Positions 17,260-26,419 of a stretch of 64,000 nt of DNA are shown piece by piece (position 1 is the stretch's first letter; the number at the start of each line of letters is the position of its first letter). Under the pieces are notes generated by a model. It worked only from the letters and a program-made list of their open reading frames with translations. It ran no database searches and was not told where the DNA came from. A program made the position numbers and the translations under genes. The stretch comes from Cryobacterium cheniae (lineage in GTDB: Bacteria > Actinomycetota > Actinomycetes > Actinomycetales > Microbacteriaceae): contig NZ_SOGN01000035.1 of assembly GCF_004403395.1 (NCBI RefSeq), positions 62,001 through 126,000 of the forward strand. Direction: 5' to 3'.

Positions 17260-18492
17260 GTGAATGACCGAGTCGTAATCACCGGACTGGGCGCCTTGAC
17301 GCCCCTGGGCAACAATTGGCGCGACACGTGGTCGGGTCTCATCGAAGGACGCAGCGGCGTCGATCGCATCACTCTGTTCGATCCCACCGGACTGCCGACG
17401 CAGATCGCCGGAGAGGTGAAGAACTTCGTTCCGGCCGAGCGGATGACCGTGAAGCAGGTCAAGCGCGCATCCCGGTCCTCACAACTCGCCATCGCCGCCG
17501 CCCGCGAGGCGGTGGCGGATGCCGGCTTCGGCTCTTCCATGGAAGGCATCGACACGGCGGTCGTCGTCAATAGCGCCGTCAGCGGTTTCGCGGAGATCCA
17601 GGAAGCCACCGAGCTCGTCAACTCCGGTGATTCCCGGCGCATCCCACCGCGCTTCGTGCCCTCCGCCCTGCTGAACATGGCCGCCTGTGAGGTCGCGATC
17701 GACCTCGGCATCCACGGACCGGTAAACGCGAGCGCCCTGGCCTGCGCCAGCGGGGCCTACGCGCTCCTCGAGGCCCGCACCATGCTCGTCATGGGTGACG
17801 CCGACGTCGTCATCGCCGGCGGCGTCGAGGCAGCCATCACGCCGGTCATGTTCGCCGGCCTGAACGCGATGCACGCGGCCTCCAAGAACAACGAGTCGCC
17901 GGCCGAGGCCTCCCGCCCGTTCGATGCCGACCGCAACGGACTCGTCTTCGGCGAGGGAGCGGTCGTCTTCGTGATGGAGCTGCTCTCCCACGCCCGCGCC
18001 CGCGGCGCCCAGATCTACGCGGAGGTGCTGGGCGGCGCCCTCACCAGCGACGGCCACAGCATCGTCGCGCCCGAACCCACCGGCAAGTTCGCCAGCCTGG
18101 CCATGACCCGCGCCCTCATCAAGTCCAAGCTGAATCCGAGCGACGTCGACATGATCTGCGCCCACGGCACCTCCACCCAGGCCAATGACCGGGCCGAGAC
18201 CTCGGCGATCCGCCAGGCACTCGGGCACAGCGCCGACTCCATCGCCGTCACCGCCCCCAAGTCGATGACCGGCCACATGATCGGAGCCGCGGGCGCCCTC
18301 TCCGGCCTGCTCTGCGCCCTGTCGGTTCGCACCGGCATCATCCCGCCCACGATCAACTACACGACGCCCGACCCGGACTGCACACTCGACTACGTGCCGA
18401 GGGTTGCCCGGGAGAAGCCGGTGAAGTTCGCTCTGGCGAACGCCTTCGGCTTCGGCGGGCAGAACTGCATCGTCGCCTTCGGGGCGCTGTAG
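17260..18492 (+). CDS. fabF: Beta-ketoacyl-ACP synthase II-type enzyme
   Basis: Condensing enzyme that elongates acyl-ACP with malonyl-ACP. All catalytic residues are present: Cys in '[14 protein letters not shown]', His in '[14 protein letters not shown]', His in '[15 protein letters not shown]'; the C-terminal '[14 protein letters not shown]' is also typical. Start: GAGGAG ends at 17250, nine bases before GTG 17260 ('[17 protein letters not shown]'), so I prefer this over ATG 17251, which directly abuts it. 410 residues, normal for the family. It stands apart from other fatty acid genes, between murI and pncB, so it may serve a special lipid rather than bulk synthesis. Confidence 0.93.
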   Translation: MNDRVVITGLGALTPLGNNWRDTWSGLIEGRSGVDRITLFDPTGLPTQIAGEVKNFVPAERMTVKQVKRASRSSQLAIAAAREAVADAGFGSSMEGIDTAVVVNSAVSGFAEIQEATELVNSGDSRRIPPRFVPSALLNMAACEVAIDLGIHGPVNASALACASGAYALLEARTMLVMGDADVVIAGGVEAAITPVMFAGLNAMHAASKNNESPAEASRPFDADRNGLVFGEGAVVFVMELLSHARARGAQIYAEVLGGALTSDGHSIVAPEPTGKFASLAMTRALIKSKLNPSDVDMICAHGTSTQANDRAETSAIRQALGHSADSIAVTAPKSMTGHMIGAAGALSGLLCALSVRTGIIPPTINYTTPDPDCTLDYVPRVAREKPVKFALANAFGFGGQNCIVAFGAL

Positions 18493-18543
18493 GCCCGCAC
18501 TGCAGGCAAGAACCCGTACCGGTCGGGCGGATAAGCTTTCCGG

Positions 18544-19866
18544 GTGACCGAATCTTCAGCATTCCGCACCGACCGGTACGAACTCACCATGGTGGACGCC
18601 GCAATCCAAAGCGGCACCGCCGGCCGGGAGTGCCAGTTCGAGGCCTTCGCCCGTCGCCTCCCCTCCGGCCGCCGCTACGGCATCGTGGCCGGTACCGGGC
18701 GTCTGCTCGAGCTCATCCGCGCCTTCCGGTTCACGGATGCCGAACTCACCTGGCTGAGAGACAACGAAGTGGTGCGCGAGCCCACCCTCGACTGGCTCGC
18801 CGACTACGCGTTCCGCGGCACCATCTGGGGGTACCAGGAAGGCGACGCCTACTTCCCCGGCTCTCCCCTGATCACGGTGGACGGCACCTTCGCCGAGTGC
18901 GTCATCCTGGAAACCCTCATCCTCAGTGTGCTCAACTACGACAGCTCCGTCGCGAGCGCGGCCGCACGGATGGTCTCGGTCAGCCTGGGCCGTCCGCTCG
19001 CCGAAATGGGTTCGCGCCGCACAGGCGAGTACTCCGGCGTCGCCGCCGCCCGGGCCGCCTACATCGCCGGTTTCGCCTCGACCAGCAACCTGGAGGCCGG
19101 CCGCAGCTGGGGCGTGCCGACCATGGGCACGGCCGCCCACTCCTTCACCCTCCTGCACGACAGTGAGGAAGACGCCTTCCGCGCCCAGGTCGCAGCCTTC
19201 GGGCCGTCAACCACCCTGCTCGTGGACACCTTCGACGTCGCCCGCGGCATCGAGCTGGCCGTCAAGGTGGCCGGACCGGCGCTCGGATCGATCCGGATCG
19301 ACTCCGGCGACCTTCCGACCATGGTCGCGGAGGCCCGCAGCCAGTTGGACGCGCTCGGCGCCGTCAACACACTCATCACCGTCACCAGCGACCTCGACGA
19401 GTTCTCCATCGCAGCCCTGTCGGCGTCGCCCGTGGACGCCTTCGGTGTGGGCACCTCGGTAGTGACGGGTTCCGGCTCCCCCGCCGCGGGGATGGTCTAC
19501 AAGCTGGTCGCGCACCGCGACGACGCCGGAGAATGGGTGCCCGTCGCCAAGACCTCGGCCGCGAAGGCCTCGGTCGGCGGCCGCAAGCGGGCCGTCCGCC
19601 GACTCGACGCAGCGGGGATCGCGCGCGCCGAGATCATCCTGATCGGTGAGGATTCGGCCGACTCCACCCCGCCCGCCGCGCCCTCCGGCCGGGACCGCGT
19701 GCTACTGGTACCTCTGGTCACCGACGGCGTGATCGACGAACGTCACCTCGGTGCGGCCGGCACGACCCGCGCCCGGGCGCACCACGCATCCGTCATGCAG
19801 GAACTGCCGATCGAGGCCTTCCGCCTCGGCCGCGGCGACCCCGTCATCCCGACCCTGTACCGGTAG
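18544..19866 (+). CDS. pncB: Nicotinate phosphoribosyltransferase
   Basis: Converts nicotinate and PRPP to nicotinate mononucleotide in NAD salvage. The 440-residue protein shows the family's 'TDRYELTMVDAAIQSGTAGR' start, 'FEAFARRLPSGRRYGIVAGT', 'SRRTGEYSGVAAARAAYIAG' containing the phosphate-binding Arg, 'TMGTAAHSFTLL' with the active-site His, and 'IRIDSGDLPTM'. GTG 18544 gives the right N-terminus. It complements the de novo genes nadABC near 43-47 kb. A 15-bp repeat begins at its stop codon. Confidence 0.96.
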   Translation: MTESSAFRTDRYELTMVDAAIQSGTAGRECQFEAFARRLPSGRRYGIVAGTGRLLELIRAFRFTDAELTWLRDNEVVREPTLDWLADYAFRGTIWGYQEGDAYFPGSPLITVDGTFAECVILETLILSVLNYDSSVASAAARMVSVSLGRPLAEMGSRRTGEYSGVAAARAAYIAGFASTSNLEAGRSWGVPTMGTAAHSFTLLHDSEEDAFRAQVAAFGPSTTLLVDTFDVARGIELAVKVAGPALGSIRIDSGDLPTMVAEARSQLDALGAVNTLITVTSDLDEFSIAALSASPVDAFGVGTSVVTGSGSPAAGMVYKLVAHRDDAGEWVPVAKTSAAKASVGGRKRAVRRLDAAGIARAEIILIGEDSADSTPPAAPSGRDRVLLVPLVTDGVIDERHLGAAGTTRARAHHASVMQELPIEAFRLGRGDPVIPTLYR

Positions 19867-19925
19867 GCGACGAACCGGTAGTCGACGAACCGCCAGGCGA
19901 CGAACCGCCAGGCGACAAGCCGGCA
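19866..19925. repeat. 15-bp tandem repeat at the 3' end of pncB
   Basis: Four degenerate copies of GGCGACGAACCG(G/C)(T/C)A follow one another from the last base of the pncB stop codon. The ACCGGTAG at the end of the gene is itself the end of a repeat unit, so the array seems to have grown from the gene's last codons. The period is five codons and unit 1 carries another in-frame TAG. The array fills the space between the convergent pncB and DUF3039 genes. Confidence 0.9.
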
Positions 19926-19941
19926 GCGACCGGTCCGGTCG

Positions 19942-20232
19942 TCAGGCCTTCATTTTCTCGTAGATGGCCTTGCAGGCCGGGCAGACCGGGAACTTCTCCG
20001 GGTCGCGTCCGGGCAGCCATTTCTTGCCGCAGAGGGCGCGCACCGGTTTGCCGGAGATGGCCGATTCGAGGATTTTGTCTTTGGGAACGTAGTGCGAGAA
20101 ACGCTCGTGGTCGCCCGGCTCGATGTGCTCCTGGTTGAGGAGTTCCTCGAGCTCGCGGTCGAGCGTCGAGGTTCCGCCGCCTGTGCCGGGGTTCCCGGGT
20201 TCTGCGATGCTCGCGCGAAAGTGTTCAGTCAT
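19942..20232 (-). CDS. DUF3039 family small zinc-binding protein
   Basis: A 96-residue protein with two CxxC-like half sites, 'VRALCGKKWLPG' and 'FPVCPACKAIYEKMKA', that fit a zinc ribbon. The middle part 'FSHYVPKDKILESAISGKP' matches the actinobacterial DUF3039 family, which lies beside pncB in relatives I remember. Function is unknown; a small regulator or RNA-associated protein is conceivable. ATG 20232; convergent with pncB. Confidence 0.88.
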   Translation of the reverse strand: MTEHFRASIAEPGNPGTGGGTSTLDRELEELLNQEHIEPGDHERFSHYVPKDKILESAISGKPVRALCGKKWLPGRDPEKFPVCPACKAIYEKMKA

Positions 20233-20275
20233 AAGTCCAGTGTAAAACAACCCGGAGGCACACGGGCAGGCCTGC

Positions 20276-21850
20276 CTAGGCCCGGATGGCGGAGGAGATC
20301 GTCTCCGGCCCACGCCGTTCGAAGGCGAGCGACCCCGCCCAGACCCCGCCGACGAGGGTGATCAGGCCGATGCCGACGCCCAGTGCGAGCGCCGGGATGT
20401 TCCAGACCGGGTCGACGAAGACGCCGAGCAGACCGCAGGCCAGCGCCGGCAGCGACAGCAGGATCGACCCGGCGAAGGTGAACGACTGGATCAGCGCGGC
20501 CGCCGTGTCCGACGCCTGAGGCTGGGAGAAGGGACTGTCTCCGGGTTTGGTGGCCGGGTAGGGGAAGCGTGCCGATGAATAACTCGAGAGTCCGAGCCCG
20601 GTCAGCAGGATGCTGGTGCTCACCCCCAGGATGGACGGCATCACCGCCCAGTCGCCGTAAACCGACACGCTGATGGCCGACCCCGCCGCGATCATCGGGA
20701 TCCCCACGAAGAGGGCGGGAACCAGACGGCCCATCCGGTCCTCGAATCCGCGGGTGCCGGAGGCCACGTGCAGCCATACCGCGGTGTGGTCCAGGGCGAC
20801 GTCGTTGTGCAGGGTCCAGCCCAGGAACACGCTCATCAACGGCACCGGCAGCAGCGCGAGATAGGAGACCGGCAACCCGGCGAAGGACAACGGCAGGATG
20901 ACGATCAGCGGGATGACGGGGATGACGATCACCGACATCCAGTACCGGGAGTCGCGGCGCCAGTAGGTGAGACTGCGGGCGGCGATCGCTCCCATCGGGG
21001 TGTGCGGCATGCTGTCGAACCACCCGAGCCCGCCGTACTGACGGGCCTGAGCCTCGCGGCCCGGCGTGACGAGCATCCGTGACACCAGACCCTGCCAAGC
21101 CAGCCACAGCAGGTAGGTCGTGAACGTGGCCATCAGCAGTTTGAGCACCGCCTCGCCCCAGAGCCCCGTGGCGGCATCCCCGGGAACGGCCCAGGCCGCG
21201 CCGAGGGGCGTCCAGCCCAGGATGCCCGCCAGCCCGCCGATCAGGTCCAGGCCGTACCGACCCCAGTCGAAGTTGAGCGCCAGAAGCACGACGGGTGCGA
21301 TCATGACCAGGATCAGCACCCCGATGATCCCGGTGAATTCCCGTGATCGGCGCGTGTCCAGCAGGAAGGCCGCCAGCGACGTGCTCACCCGGGAGGCGAG
21401 CATGCAGGTGGCCAGCAGCAGTGCCGCGGAAATCAGGGCGAGGAGCGTCTCGATGACGCCCCGGGACCAGGTCACGACGGTTCCGAGCAGCACGACCCCG
21501 AGGACGAACGCGGGCACGCCCACCAGCGAGGACAGCGCAAGGCCGAGCGACAACCGCTGGGTGGGGATGCCCATGGTCGCGAATTTGCGCGGGTCCATGG
21601 TGTCGTCGATCCCGAACACGAGCGGGAAGAGCAGGAAGCCCAGCACGACCAGCGACCCGGCCACGACCATGCCGTCGCGAATGGCCACCGCATCGCCCGT
21701 GAAGCGCAGCCCCACGAGCACCATGAACAGGCCGACGGCCAGGGCGAGGCCGTAGAGCATACCGATCACGATGCCGACGACCTGCCAGGGGCTGCGCCGG
21801 GAGAAATTGGCGAGCAGACGGACTTTCAGTCCGAGAAACTGTGCAACCAC
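20276..21850 (-). CDS. ABC exporter permease subunit
   Basis: A 524-residue membrane protein with about twelve hydrophobic segments in two halves and cytoplasmic loops such as 'TMDPRKFATMGIPTQRLSLG'. The type is the large actinobacterial ABC-2-like exporter permease that pairs with a single ATPase gene, here the overlapping upstream one (25 bp overlap). Substrate unknown; drug, lipid or peptide export are the usual guesses. The hydrophilic piece 'QYGGLGWFDSMPHTPMGAIA' is conserved in these proteins as I recall them. Confidence 0.82.
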   Translation of the reverse strand: MVAQFLGLKVRLLANFSRRSPWQVVGIVIGMLYGLALAVGLFMVLVGLRFTGDAVAIRDGMVVAGSLVVLGFLLFPLVFGIDDTMDPRKFATMGIPTQRLSLGLALSSLVGVPAFVLGVVLLGTVVTWSRGVIETLLALISAALLLATCMLASRVSTSLAAFLLDTRRSREFTGIIGVLILVMIAPVVLLALNFDWGRYGLDLIGGLAGILGWTPLGAAWAVPGDAATGLWGEAVLKLLMATFTTYLLWLAWQGLVSRMLVTPGREAQARQYGGLGWFDSMPHTPMGAIAARSLTYWRRDSRYWMSVIVIPVIPLIVILPLSFAGLPVSYLALLPVPLMSVFLGWTLHNDVALDHTAVWLHVASGTRGFEDRMGRLVPALFVGIPMIAAGSAISVSVYGDWAVMPSILGVSTSILLTGLGLSSYSSARFPYPATKPGDSPFSQPQASDTAAALIQSFTFAGSILLSLPALACGLLGVFVDPVWNIPALALGVGIGLITLVGGVWAGSLAFERRGPETISSAIRA

Positions 21851-23493
21851 TCCATGCCCTCCGCCACCTTGCGTCCGCCGGCCAGCTCGACGAACCGTTC
21901 CTCGAGCGTCTGCTCGCCGCGAACCTCGGCGATGGTGCCGGAGGCCAGCACCGCGCCCTGCACGATGATGGCGACATGATCGCAGACGCGCTGGATCAGG
22001 TCCATGCCGTGGCTGGACAGCACGACGGTTCCTCCGCTGGCGACGTATTTCTGCAGGATCTCGGTGACGTTGACCGCGGAAACCGGGTCGACCGACTCGA
22101 AGGGTTCATCGAGCACGAGCAGCCGTGGCGAGTGGATCATCGCGCAGGCAAGTGCGATCTTCTTCGTCATGCCGGCCGAGTAATCGGCGACGAGGCGGTT
22201 GAGGGCGTCTTCGAGGCCGAAGGCGGTCGCCAGGTCGGCCGAGCGCTGCCGCACAGTGACGTCGTCGAGGCCCCGGAGCACCCCGGAATAGTAGAGCAGC
22301 TGGGCTCCGGTCAGGCGGTCGAACAGGCGCAGCCGGTCCGGGAGGACGCCGATGATGCGTTTGGCGGCGAAAGGGTTCGCCCAGACATCGATGCCGTTGA
22401 CCGTGACCGTGCCCGCATCCGGCCGGAGCAGCCCGGTGACCATGGAGAGTGTCGTGGTCTTGCCGGCGCCGTTGGGACCGACGATCCCGAAGAACGACCC
22501 GGCACGCACCTCGAGGTCGATGCCCGATACCGCCACGGTCTGGCCGAAGCTTTTCTGCAGACCGCTGATATTCAGCACCACGGGCGACGCCGGATCGTGG
22601 ACGGTCTGCGCGATCACGGGGGCGCGTTTGCGGGGGGCGCCTTTGAAAGCGGGTCGCTTCATCGCAACGGCCCCGGCGGCGGGCGGCAGGTCGGTTGTCT
22701 CGAGCGAGGCCGCGGACGACTCGTCGTCAAACGGGACGAACTCCGGCAGAACCAGCGTGGCAGGTTCCGGCTCAGGCTCAGGCTCTCGGTCCGGCTCGAC
22801 AGGGACCGGCTCATGTGCCGCTTCCACGGGCTCAGGCTCCATGGGCTCAGGCTCGACAGGCGCAGGCTCGACAGGCGCAGGTTCGACAGGCTCAGGTTCG
22901 ACAGGCGCAGGGACGGCAGCGGCGGCAGAAGCCAGGGCCGCTGCTCGCGCGGCTGCAGCGCGAGCAGCGCTGGCCTTGGCCGCGCTGGACCGGGCCGCAC
23001 CGGTCTTCCCGACAGATTCCGACTTCGCCGCCGCCGGGCGCGCGGCCGTGGCGCGAGCGGCCGACGTGTGAGATGAGAGGGCTGTCGGAACCTCGACTGC
23101 CGGCAGGGTGGCCGACGGGTCGGCGTGGACGGTCTCCGGCGCCGCGGCACGCTTCTTCGGGGCCGTCCTCGTCGCCGGTTTTTTCGGAATGGCCCTGGCC
23201 ACGGGTTTTGGAACGGTCCTGGCCGCGGGTTTCTTCGAAACCCCTTCTCCGGGAGTTACTTCTCCCGCCCCCGCCCCCGCCCCCGCCGTCGCCGTCGCGC
23301 GGGACGCGTTCGGGCGCACAGCGGACGTTCGGGGGGTAACGATCGTGCGCGCCGGAGCCTTATGGACCGGGGCCGTGCGCACCGAGGACGGGCGCGTGGC
23401 GGCCGGCGTCGTGGCCTGTGTTTCAGCGGAATAGGGCACGGAGGACGCTGCCTTCGGCTCGTCGGGCTCGGATGTCGGGGGTGCTGAAGTCAC
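21826..23493 (-). CDS. ABC exporter ATPase with a long disordered N-terminal region
   Basis: A standard ABC-2 type ATPase occupies about residues 290-555: Walker A 'GPNGAGKTTTLSMVTGLL', 'YSAGMTKKIALACAMIHSP' as signature (SAGMTKK instead of LSGGQ), Walker B 'LLVLDEPFESVD', and 'LSSHGMDLIQRV'. The first 285 residues are low complexity: Ala/Thr/Lys-rich, then many EPVEPAPVEP-type repeats. Usual relatives have about 250-310 residues in all. The extension may be a flexible cytoplasmic linker or a scaffold. Paired with the overlapping permease gene downstream. Confidence 0.88.
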   Translation of the reverse strand: MTSAPPTSEPDEPKAASSVPYSAETQATTPAATRPSSVRTAPVHKAPARTIVTPRTSAVRPNASRATATAGAGAGAGEVTPGEGVSKKPAARTVPKPVARAIPKKPATRTAPKKRAAAPETVHADPSATLPAVEVPTALSSHTSAARATAARPAAAKSESVGKTGAARSSAAKASAARAAAARAAALASAAAAVPAPVEPEPVEPAPVEPAPVEPEPMEPEPVEAAHEPVPVEPDREPEPEPEPATLVLPEFVPFDDESSAASLETTDLPPAAGAVAMKRPAFKGAPRKRAPVIAQTVHDPASPVVLNISGLQKSFGQTVAVSGIDLEVRAGSFFGIVGPNGAGKTTTLSMVTGLLRPDAGTVTVNGIDVWANPFAAKRIIGVLPDRLRLFDRLTGAQLLYYSGVLRGLDDVTVRQRSADLATAFGLEDALNRLVADYSAGMTKKIALACAMIHSPRLLVLDEPFESVDPVSAVNVTEILQKYVASGGTVVLSSHGMDLIQRVCDHVAIIVQGAVLASGTIAEVRGEQTLEERFVELAGGRKVAEGMEWLHSFSD

Positions 23494-23755
23494 CTCGCTA
23501 ACCTACCAAGGACCGTCTGACACCGCAGGTTTCGGGGGTCACGGGGGAACACCGTCAGGGGCAGCCCGGCCCCGGCGGCCCGGATCACGAAAGCGACACG
23601 GAATAGGGCCGCTCTTCCCCCCAACAGAGGGCTTGGGGTACTCTGGAGTTGGCATAACGGTGTGTCTATACGTGAACTTACAAGTGAACCCTAGGCAAAC
23701 TCGATCTCAACAGGAGCGTGTCTCGGTCACTCGAATTCTTTTTTAGGAGACAATC

Positions 23756-24448
23756 GTGACCACCCAGGTAGTCATTTTGGCAGCAGGCATGGGCAGCAGA
23801 CTCGGTCGTTCGCTCCCGAAGCCGCTGACCGAACTCAACGACGGTCGAACGATCATGCAGCAGCAGTTCGACAACATAGACCACGCCTTCGGCAAGAAGG
23901 CCAAGGTCACCATCGTCGTCGGTTACAAGCTCGAGCACATCATCGAAGCGTTCCCGCAGGCATCCTTCGTTTACAACGAAGAGTACGACCAGACAAACAC
24001 CTCGAAGAGCCTGATGCGCGCCCTCCAGGCGTCCACCACCGGCGGTGTGCTCTGGATGAACGGCGACGTCGTCTTCGACCCGGCCATTCTCGACCGCGCT
24101 GCCGCGATGGTGGCTCGCGACCAGTCCTTCGTCACCGTCAACACTTCCAAGGTGTCCGACGAGGAGGTCAAGTACACGACCAGCGCCGAGGGCTACATCA
24201 AGGAACTCTCCAAGACCGTCAAGGGGGGCCTGGGCGAGGCCGTGGGGATCAACTACATTTCCAGTGCGTATAAGGCGGTCCTGCTCCACCACCTGACGAA
24301 GGTCGCCGACCAGGACTACTTCGAGCGCGGCATCGAACTCGCGATCGAGAAGAACAACCTTCTGGTCGAGCCTCTCGACATCTCCGATTTCTATGCCGTC
24401 GAGGTCGATTTCGCCGAGGATCTGGAACGCGCGAACCTGTTCGTCTAA
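23756..24448 (+). CDS. Nucleotidyltransferase of the sugar/choline/inositol-phosphate type
   Basis: A 230-residue NTP transferase with the signature 'LAAGMGSRLGRSLPKPLTEL' and a typical 'MNGDVVFDPAIL' metal site. It resembles LicC-like and inositol-phosphate cytidylyltransferase domains, which make CDP-choline, CDP-alditol or CDP-inositol. GTG 23756 follows AGGAG. It heads a + strand operon with a teichoic-acid-type ABC exporter, and a CDP-alcohol phosphotransferase and a CDP-glycerol transferase lie nearby, so a CDP-linked alcohol for a wall polymer is the likely product (inference). The upstream gap 23494-23755 contains no gene. Confidence 0.8.
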   Translation: MTTQVVILAAGMGSRLGRSLPKPLTELNDGRTIMQQQFDNIDHAFGKKAKVTIVVGYKLEHIIEAFPQASFVYNEEYDQTNTSKSLMRALQASTTGGVLWMNGDVVFDPAILDRAAAMVARDQSFVTVNTSKVSDEEVKYTTSAEGYIKELSKTVKGGLGEAVGINYISSAYKAVLLHHLTKVADQDYFERGIELAIEKNNLLVEPLDISDFYAVEVDFAEDLERANLFV

Positions 24449-24494
24449 CGCTGCCTTTCGCGGGGGCGCGCATCGCGCCCCTACGATAGAGCGC

Positions 24495-25295
24495 GTGAGT
24501 AGTTATGCGGAAGTGCGCCCTGAGCAGCGCACGTCTTTCGCCAGGTACCGTCATTCCCTCTGGTTGCTCACACAGCGGGATCTGCGGGTGCGCTATTCCA
24601 CCTCGCTGCTCGGTTACTTCTGGTCGATTCTCGACCCTCTGGTGATGGCCGGCATCTACTGGTTCGTCTTCACCCAGGTCTTCCAGCGCACCGTCGGCAA
24701 CGAGCCGTACATCGTCTTCCTGCTGTCGGCGCTGCTGCCGTGGATGTGGTTCAACGGCACCGTGTCCGACTGCACCCGCGCGTTCCTGCGCGAGGCGAAG
24801 CTGATCCGGTCCACGCGAATCCCGCGCACGATCTGGGTTAATCGTCTCGTGTTGTCCAAAGGCATCGAGTTCGTGGCGTCCATCCCCGTCCTGCTGCTGT
24901 TCGCGCTGATCGCGGGTGCCGAGCTGAGCGCGGGAGCTGCGCTGTTCCCCCTCGCGATCCTGATCCAAACGATCCTGACCGCGGGGATCGGGCTGATCGT
25001 CGCGCCCCTCGTAGTCTTCTTCCGCGACCTCGAGCGTGCCGTGAAACTCATCCTCCGCTTCCTGTTCTACGCTTCCCCGATCATCTACGGCACCGCGGAC
25101 CTTCCCGCGGACCTGCAGTTCTGGGCCGCGTTCAACCCGCTCAGCGGCCTGTTCAGCCTGTACCGTGCCGCGTTCTTCCCCGAGCAGCTCGACTGGACCA
25201 TCGTGCTGATCAGCGCGCTGATGTCGGTCCTCTTCCTCGTCGTCGGCCTGGTCGTCTTCACGCGCACCGAACGCGCAGTCCTGAAGGAGATCTAG
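24495..25295 (+). CDS. ABC-2 exporter permease, teichoic acid/polysaccharide type (TagG-like)
   Basis: A 266-residue ABC-2 permease with six membrane helices. 'QRDLRVRYSTSLLGYFWSIL' is the cytoplasmic coupling motif at the N-terminus shared by TagG, Wzm and similar polysaccharide exporters, and 'PLVVFFRDLERAVKLILRFL' is the matching loop before the last helices. GTG 24495. Its stop overlaps the start of the ATPase gene by one base (TAGTG). Together they would export a lipid-linked polymer. Confidence 0.9.
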   Translation: MSSYAEVRPEQRTSFARYRHSLWLLTQRDLRVRYSTSLLGYFWSILDPLVMAGIYWFVFTQVFQRTVGNEPYIVFLLSALLPWMWFNGTVSDCTRAFLREAKLIRSTRIPRTIWVNRLVLSKGIEFVASIPVLLLFALIAGAELSAGAALFPLAILIQTILTAGIGLIVAPLVVFFRDLERAVKLILRFLFYASPIIYGTADLPADLQFWAAFNPLSGLFSLYRAAFFPEQLDWTIVLISALMSVLFLVVGLVVFTRTERAVLKEI

Positions 25296-26041
25296 TGTCG
25301 GCTCCGGTGATCACCCTGACGGGTGTCGGCATCCGCTTCCGACGCAATCGACGCGGTCGGCGCTCTTTCAAGGACCTGTTCGCCGCCCGAGGGCGGCGCA
25401 TCCGCCCCAACGAGTTCTGGGCGCTGCGGAACGTGTCGTTCACTGTGCAGCACGGCGAGGCGATCGGCGTGGTCGGTCGCAACGGGCAGGGCAAGTCGAC
25501 CCTGTTGAAGCTGGTCACGGGCGTCGTGCTGCCCGACGAGGGCGCCGTGCGCGTGACCGAGGGTGTGGCACCGCTGATCGAGATCACGGGTGGCTTCGTG
25601 GACGATCTCACGGTGCGGGAGAACGTCTACCTGACCGCGGGACTCCACGGCATGACCAAGAAGCAGATCGCCGAGCGTTTCGATGAGATCATCGACTTCG
25701 CGGAGATCGCCGACTTCGTCGACACCCCCTACAAACACCTGTCCAGCGGCATGAAGGTGCGCATCGCGTTCGCCGTGATTTCGCGGCTCGAGGAGCCCAT
25801 CCTGCTCGTGGATGAGGTGCTCGCGGTCGGCGACAAGGCGTTCCGGGAGAAGTGCTACCGGCGGATCGAGGAGCTCCTCGCCGGCGGGCGAACGCTGTTC
25901 TTCGTGTCCCACAACGAGCGCGACCTTAAACGGTTCTGCACCCGGGGCCTCTACCTCGACAAAGGTGCGCTGGTTCTGGACGCCCCGATCACCGATGTGC
26001 TGGCGCTCTACAACTCGCAGTACGGTATCAAGCCGGCCTGA
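25295..26041 (+). CDS. ABC exporter ATPase, teichoic acid/polysaccharide type (TagH-like)
   Basis: A 248-residue ATPase: Walker A 'GVVGRNGQGKSTLLKLVTGV', signature 'KHLSSGMKVRIAFAVIS' (SSGMKVR, typical of polysaccharide exporters), Walker B 'LLVDEVLAVGD', 'VSHNERDLKRFC'. 'SFKDLFAARGRR' before the domain is a common insertion in the TagH/Wzt group. There is no extra C-terminal carbohydrate-binding domain. The last 34 bp overlap the convergent XRE gene. Confidence 0.92.
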   Translation: MSAPVITLTGVGIRFRRNRRGRRSFKDLFAARGRRIRPNEFWALRNVSFTVQHGEAIGVVGRNGQGKSTLLKLVTGVVLPDEGAVRVTEGVAPLIEITGGFVDDLTVRENVYLTAGLHGMTKKQIAERFDEIIDFAEIADFVDTPYKHLSSGMKVRIAFAVISRLEEPILLVDEVLAVGDKAFREKCYRRIEELLAGGRTLFFVSHNERDLKRFCTRGLYLDKGALVLDAPITDVLALYNSQYGIKPA

Positions 26042-26331
26042 CGGGCCGCGGCGATCACGGCATCCTGGTCGGACAGGCCGTCCCGGCTGGGCGGCAGGTG
26101 ATCGGCATTGAACCCGGTGACCAGGTCGCCGGGTTCCATGCCGAGCACCGTCGCAAGCCGGATCAGGGTGTGAAAGGTGGGGTTGCCGAGTCCGCGGTCG
26201 ATCCGAGCGTAGTTGGACACGTTGAGGCCGGCCCGGTGGGCCACGGCTTCCTGATTGAGGGACAGCTGACGCCGTCGACGTCGCAGGCGAACACCGAGGA
26301 TGCGGGACGCTTCAGACTTCGGCTCAGGCAT
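26008..26331 (-). CDS. Small XRE-type transcriptional regulator
   Basis: A 107-residue protein with an N-terminal helix-turn-helix: 'RLRRRRRQLSLNQEAVAHRA' then 'NVSNYARIDRGLGNPTFHTL' and 'LATVLGMEPGDLVTGF'. It would bind DNA as a dimer; the target is unknown. ATG 26331. Its 3' end overlaps the end of the TagH-like gene by 34 bp on the opposite strand, and its own promoter faces the start of the next + strand gene, which it may regulate. Confidence 0.85.
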   Translation of the reverse strand: MPEPKSEASRILGVRLRRRRRQLSLNQEAVAHRAGLNVSNYARIDRGLGNPTFHTLIRLATVLGMEPGDLVTGFNADHLPPSRDGLSDQDAVIAAARQAGLIPYCEL

Positions 26332-26419
26332 TCTCTTTGTATAGGCGCGGGCCGCGTTTTCCGCCAGTGGTCCAGCCAAGGCACGTAAACTCATCGGAAC
26401 ACTGAGGGAGGGCACTCTG

